Assembly: GCA_902475005.1 (NCBI GenBank)
Contig: CABRXV010000086.1
Coordinates: 1 to 8,144, forward strand
Direction of reading: 5' to 3'
Origin: CABRXV01 sp900754955
GTDB taxonomy: Bacteria > Actinomycetota > Coriobacteriia > Coriobacteriales > Eggerthellaceae
DNA: 8,144 nt
A model generated the notes under the pieces. It had not been told where the DNA came from. It saw only the letters and a list, made by a program, of their open reading frames with translations, and ran no database searches. Position 1 is the first letter of the stretch. The number at the start of each line of letters is the position of its first letter. The position numbers and the translations under genes were made by a program. Below are positions 6,517-8,144 of this stretch, in pieces.

Positions 6517-6551
6517 ATATACAGTATATACACCATATACACAGTTGACAA
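6517..6551 (-). promoter_or_regulatory. Promoter and probable operator of the gntR-ABC operon
   Basis: Read leftward, TTGTCA (6551-6546), 17 bp and TATACT (6528-6523) make a near-consensus sigma-70 promoter. Three 6-bp half-sites lie over it: ATATAC at 6517-6522, GTATAT at 6524-6529 and ATATAC at 6535-6540. The first two form a 13-bp perfect palindrome centred at 6523 that covers the -10 box. A separate 14-bp palindrome, TATGTCATGACATA, lies just downstream at 6506-6519. Such AT-rich palindromes over the promoter are where a YtrA-type repressor would act on its own operon. Confidence 0.75.
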
Positions 6552-6570
6552 GCAGGCGGCAAAACGTTTC

Positions 6571-6638
6571 TGCCACTTTTTTCGAGAAATGCACGATTCG
6601 AAAAATCAGCTGGCAGCTTTTTCGAGAAATGCACGATT
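6571..6638 (+). repeat. Paired intergenic motif, copies A and B
   Basis: Copy A is 6571-6598 and copy B is 6611-6638, exactly 40 bp apart. They share 21 identical bases ending CGAGAAATGCACGATT and differ at three positions in the first seven. Both consist of a TGSCAS-like box, a T-tract, CG, and AGAAATGCACG. Confidence 0.9.
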
Positions 6639-6757
6639 TTTCTTCGAGCAGCGAGCGTTCGCTGCGAAACGGACAATATCCAGTTTTCGTTTTCCCAGGT
6701 CAGAAGGCTGGCGCTCGCAAAACCGAAAAACACACCCACCGCAACGCGCCGCAAAAG

Positions 6758-6822
6758 CGTGCATAACGCGTTTTTTCTGCCACGGCAAATCTAGCAGCGT
6801 GCATTTCTCCGTTTTTCTGCCA
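6758..6822 (-). repeat. Paired intergenic motif, copies C and D, inverted relative to A and B
   Basis: Copy C is 6758-6782 and copy D is 6798-6822, again exactly 40 bp apart. On the - strand both begin TGGCAGAAAAA and end ATGCACG. D has the AGAAATGCACG end seen in A and B, while C is degenerate there (GTTATGCACG). Confidence 0.8.
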
Positions 6823-6938
6823 CCATGCGCGGCATCCGCGCACCCCCCAACCCGATAATCCGACGCCAGCGCCCCTAAAGGAGCCAAACGCCCGCAAAAG
6901 CAAGCCGAACCGCACGCATCCAGCCTCAAAACGCAGCG

Positions 6939-6972
6939 AAAAAAAACGCCAGCCTCCGAAGAAGCTGGCGTT
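6939..6972 (-). terminator. Rho-independent terminator of the 63-aa gene
   Basis: A perfect 9-bp stem, AACGCCAGC at 6945-6953 and GCTGGCGTT at 6964-6972, has a 10-nt loop. Read leftward it is followed by an unbroken run of eight T (6946-6939, the first two being part of the stem). The T-run is only on the - strand side, so it serves the leftward 63-aa gene. Confidence 0.92.
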
Positions 6973-7011
6973 GAACTTAAAAGGAAGATCGCGCCCGTTC
7001 CCGAGCTCTCC

Positions 7012-7058
7012 CCCTGAAAAACCAAGCGCTCTCAGGGAGCACGCTTGTGCTTTCAGGG
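7012..7058 (-). other. Nested hairpin in the 3' untranslated region
   Basis: CCCTGAAA at 7012-7019 pairs with TTTCAGGG at 7051-7058. Inside, AAGC and GCTC at about 7024-7031 can pair with GAGC and GCTT at about 7037-7045 with a small bulge. TCAGG forms the loop. It lies between the stop codon of the 63-aa gene and its terminator. Confidence 0.6.
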
Positions 7059-7094
7059 AACCTCGCACGCGCGACTCACGCCGCGCGGACAGCA

Positions 7095-7286
7095 TTACGC
7101 TGCGCGGAACAGGCTCTTGAGCAGGTGAGTGCGGCGCATGATCTTGGACTTCGCCTGAAGATCACACCCGGCACCGCGGCCGAGGGCCTCCACCTCATAC
7201 TCGGGCTGGTTGGCCTCAATGGCACGACCCACGTGCTGATCGACCTCCCATGCGTTCGCCTTTGCGGCGATCAGATAGGCATTCAT
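7095..7286 (-). CDS. 63-aa protein of unknown function
   Basis: I do not recognise this family. The product starts MNAYLIAAKANAWEVDQHVG, is rich in Ala and charged residues, looks helical, and has a basic C-terminus (KSKIMRRTHLLKSLFRAA). It has no signal peptide, no membrane segment and a single Cys (C41). The gene is credible because AAGGAG (7297-7292) stands 5 nt before ATG 7286, a promoter-like sequence lies upstream, and a strong intrinsic terminator follows. ATG 7289, three bases earlier, would leave only 2 nt to the ribosome site and is less likely. It is a single-gene leftward unit between the SLC13-type permease gene and the gntR operon. A small regulatory or nucleic-acid-binding protein is possible given the basic tail, but that is a guess. 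Confidence 0.75.
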   Translation of the reverse strand: MNAYLIAAKANAWEVDQHVGRAIEANQPEYEVEALGRGAGCDLQAKSKIMRRTHLLKSLFRAA

Positions 7287-7291
7287 CATAA

Positions 7292-7297
7292 CTCCTT
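7292..7297 (-). promoter_or_regulatory. Ribosome binding site of the 63-aa gene
   Basis: AAGGAG lies 5 nt before ATG 7286 and 2 nt before ATG 7289, and so favours the second of the two adjacent ATG codons. Confidence 0.8.
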
Positions 7298-7312
7298 CCG
7301 TAATGCCTACGC

Positions 7313-7329
7313 CCCGCCCCCACGGCGGG
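7313..7329 (-). other. GC-rich hairpin in the 5' untranslated region of the 63-aa gene
   Basis: CCCGCC at 7313-7318 and GGCGGG at 7324-7329 enclose a 5-nt loop, 16 bp upstream of the ribosome site. It could affect mRNA stability or translation. There is no U-run after it, so it is not a standard attenuator. Confidence 0.45.
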
Positions 7330-7361
7330 AAAACACACACTCACGCTTTCGCGTTCGCGCT

Positions 7362-7395
7362 AGCCTAGCATAATCACCCTATGTTGCAAGAGGGT
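7362..7395 (-). promoter_or_regulatory. Candidate promoter and operator of the 63-aa gene
   Basis: Read leftward, TTGCAA (7389-7384), 16 bp and TAGGCT (7367-7362) form a plausible promoter giving a leader of about 70 nt. An inverted repeat, ACCCT at 7376-7380 and AGGGT at 7391-7395, spans the -35 box and could bind a regulator. The -10 match is modest. Confidence 0.4.
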
Positions 7396-7637
7396 AAAAG
7401 AGCCATCAAGAAATCGTCAAATCATCGTCGAAATTCAGTCAAAAGTACTTCAAAAAGTGCGTCGTATTTCCCGCGCCAACGGATGCCGCCGACCCTGCAA
7501 AACGCCTGAGAATCGGCGCAGAAGGAGGGAAGCCAGAGAGCAGGGAACCGCAAAGGGAGACCGCGCGCAGACTCGATATCAGACGCGGAACGAACGCGCC
7601 AGGCCCAAACGCCAACGCCCAACCCGCGAAGCCGCCC
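7396..7637. other. Non-coding region downstream of the SLC13-type gene
   Basis: I see no credible gene on either strand. The left half is AT-richer, with ATCGTCAAATC and ATCGTCGAAATTC as a near direct repeat around 7411-7437, then a palindrome AAGTACTT near 7445. No clear terminator for the leftward permease gene is visible. Confidence 0.4.
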
Positions 7638-8144
7638 CTACGCAAGCGCAACGCTGCTCACAAGCAGCAGGATTGCAAGAAACGCAACGTTATATGCAAA
7701 GAAAATCGCAAGGAAGCGGCCCGTGGCAAGCCCTCCCGCCGCACGCACCGACGACAGCCGCGCCACCGATGTGAAATGCTGCAGCGTAATGAGATTCGCA
7801 AGCGACCCGACAAGCGTGCCAGCGCCGCCGATGTTCACGCCCACGAGCAGCGGCTGCCACGCATCCGTGAAATGCGAAAGCAGCACTGCCGCCGGCACGT
7901 TGCTGATCACCTGGCTGAGCCCCGCCGACACGAGCAGCGGATATGAACCCATGAGCCCACCGACCACGTCGTTCACCGCAGGAATGCGTGCGAGGTTGCC
8001 CGCGAACACGAAAAAGCAGACGAAGGTGAGCAGCAGGGCGTAATCGACCTGGCGCAGCGCCCGGCGGTCGATCACCGCGAGCACGACCACCACCGCTGCG
8101 AGCGCAGCCGCAGCGGGCACGACGCGCAACACCGACGCGATCGT
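7638..8144 (-). CDS. SLC13/ArsB-NhaD-type (ion transporter superfamily) permease, C-terminal part
   Basis: The visible 168 residues are the C-terminal half of a polytopic membrane transporter; the frame stays open to the right edge, so the N-terminus is missing. Five hydrophobic stretches can be seen. The diagnostic part is SQVISNVPAAVLLSHF followed by a polar gap and GVNIGGAGTLVGSLANLI, the second-half re-entrant loop pattern of the SLC13/CitMHS/ArsB-NhaD ion transporter superfamily. Full proteins are about 400 aa. These carriers move anions such as dicarboxylates, citrate, sulfate or arsenite across the cytoplasmic membrane. The residues here do not settle which one. An in-frame GTG at 8132 is not the real start, because it would leave only half a transporter. 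The gene ends with TAG at 7638 and has no visible partner. Confidence 0.85.
   Translation of the reverse strand, partial: TIASVLRVVPAAAALAAVVVVLAVIDRRALRQVDYALLLTFVCFFVFAGNLARIPAVNDVVGGLMGSYPLLVSAGLSQVISNVPAAVLLSHFTDAWQPLLVGVNIGGAGTLVGSLANLITLQHFTSVARLSSVRAAGGLATGRFLAIFFAYNVAFLAILLLVSSVALA

Larger units (their letters stand above)
6552..6938. other. Non-coding region with repeated motifs
   Basis: This stretch lies between the gntR promoter and the terminator of the 63-aa gene. Readable frames cross it, but none has a ribosome site or recognisable protein; they translate the repeats. It contains the four 25-28 bp motif copies listed separately, and a 7-bp hairpin GCAGCGA/TCGCTGC with a 4-nt loop at 6648-6665. 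The direct box TTTCTGCCAC appears on the + strand at 6567-6576, 6774-6783 and 6814-6823. Confidence 0.6.

Noticed and set aside
6002..6754. A 250-aa version of the GntR regulator starting at 6754
   Set aside because: The extra N-terminal part crosses the promoter and the repeated motif and shows no domain; TTG 6379 has a perfect ribosome site and gives the family's normal length.
6571..6822. The TGGCAG...TGCAC motif as sigma-54 promoters
   Set aside because: Sigma-54 needs about 10 bp between the GG and GC elements; here the gap is about 17 bp.
6606..7095. Open frames of 130-140 codons on the - strand between the 63-aa gene and the gntR promoter
   Set aside because: They run through a strong terminator and the repeated motifs, lack ribosome sites and have no recognisable protein features.
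7422..7774. Small open frames on both strands around 7422-7774
   Set aside because: They have no ribosome sites or protein-like composition, and the + strand one overlaps the SLC13-type gene.

Overview
The window is GC-rich bacterial DNA. The gene content, the GC-rich codon use, the type I-C-like CRISPR repeat and the compact genes (two with TTG starts) fit a high-GC actinobacterium, most likely a gut Coriobacteriia/Eggerthellaceae-like lineage. That placement is an inference from style; no marker gene proves it.

Layout. (1) 1-1948: a long CRISPR array that runs off the left edge, with 29 apparently identical 33-bp repeats and 28 complete spacers. Repeat sequence, hairpin and predicted 11-nt crRNA handle all fit subtype I-C. 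Transcription is leftward, so the leader lies to the right. (2) 1949-2267: a lower-GC, gene-free leader and intergenic segment with an 8-bp inverted repeat. No cas gene lies next to the leader or anywhere else in the window. (3) 2268-4210, rightward: a TatD-family metal-dependent hydrolase with an unusual Arg/Pro/His-rich insertion, a YbgC/4HBT-type hotdog acyl-CoA thioesterase whose stop codon lies in a 35-bp tandem repeat, and a small MarA/SoxS-sized AraC-family regulator with its own promoter. A hairpin between convergent genes closes this block. (4) 4277-6379, leftward: a compact transporter operon of a YtrA/PmtR-like GntR repressor (TTG start), an ABC ATPase, and an ABC-2 permease overlapping the ATPase by ATGA. 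A good sigma-70-type promoter upstream of the regulator is covered by ATATAC/GTATAT half-sites, the expected place for autorepression. (5) 6552-6938: a non-coding stretch with four copies of a 25-bp motif, arranged as two inverted pairs with a 40-bp step inside each pair. (6) 6939-7395, leftward: a 63-aa protein of unknown function with a strong RBS, hairpins in its 5' and 3' untranslated regions and a textbook terminator. (7) 7638-8144, leftward: the C-terminal half of an SLC13/ArsB-NhaD (ion transporter superfamily) membrane permease, cut by the right edge.

How the parts relate. The CRISPR array appears to be an immunity record independent of the neighbouring housekeeping genes. The gntR-ATPase-permease trio has the layout of self-regulated exporters that respond to membrane-active compounds. 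The strongest items for follow-up are two spacers that match the same site in diverged target genes and differ only at codon wobble positions, the four-copy paired intergenic motif, and the 63-aa gene with its structured transcript. No clearly new multi-gene system is visible.
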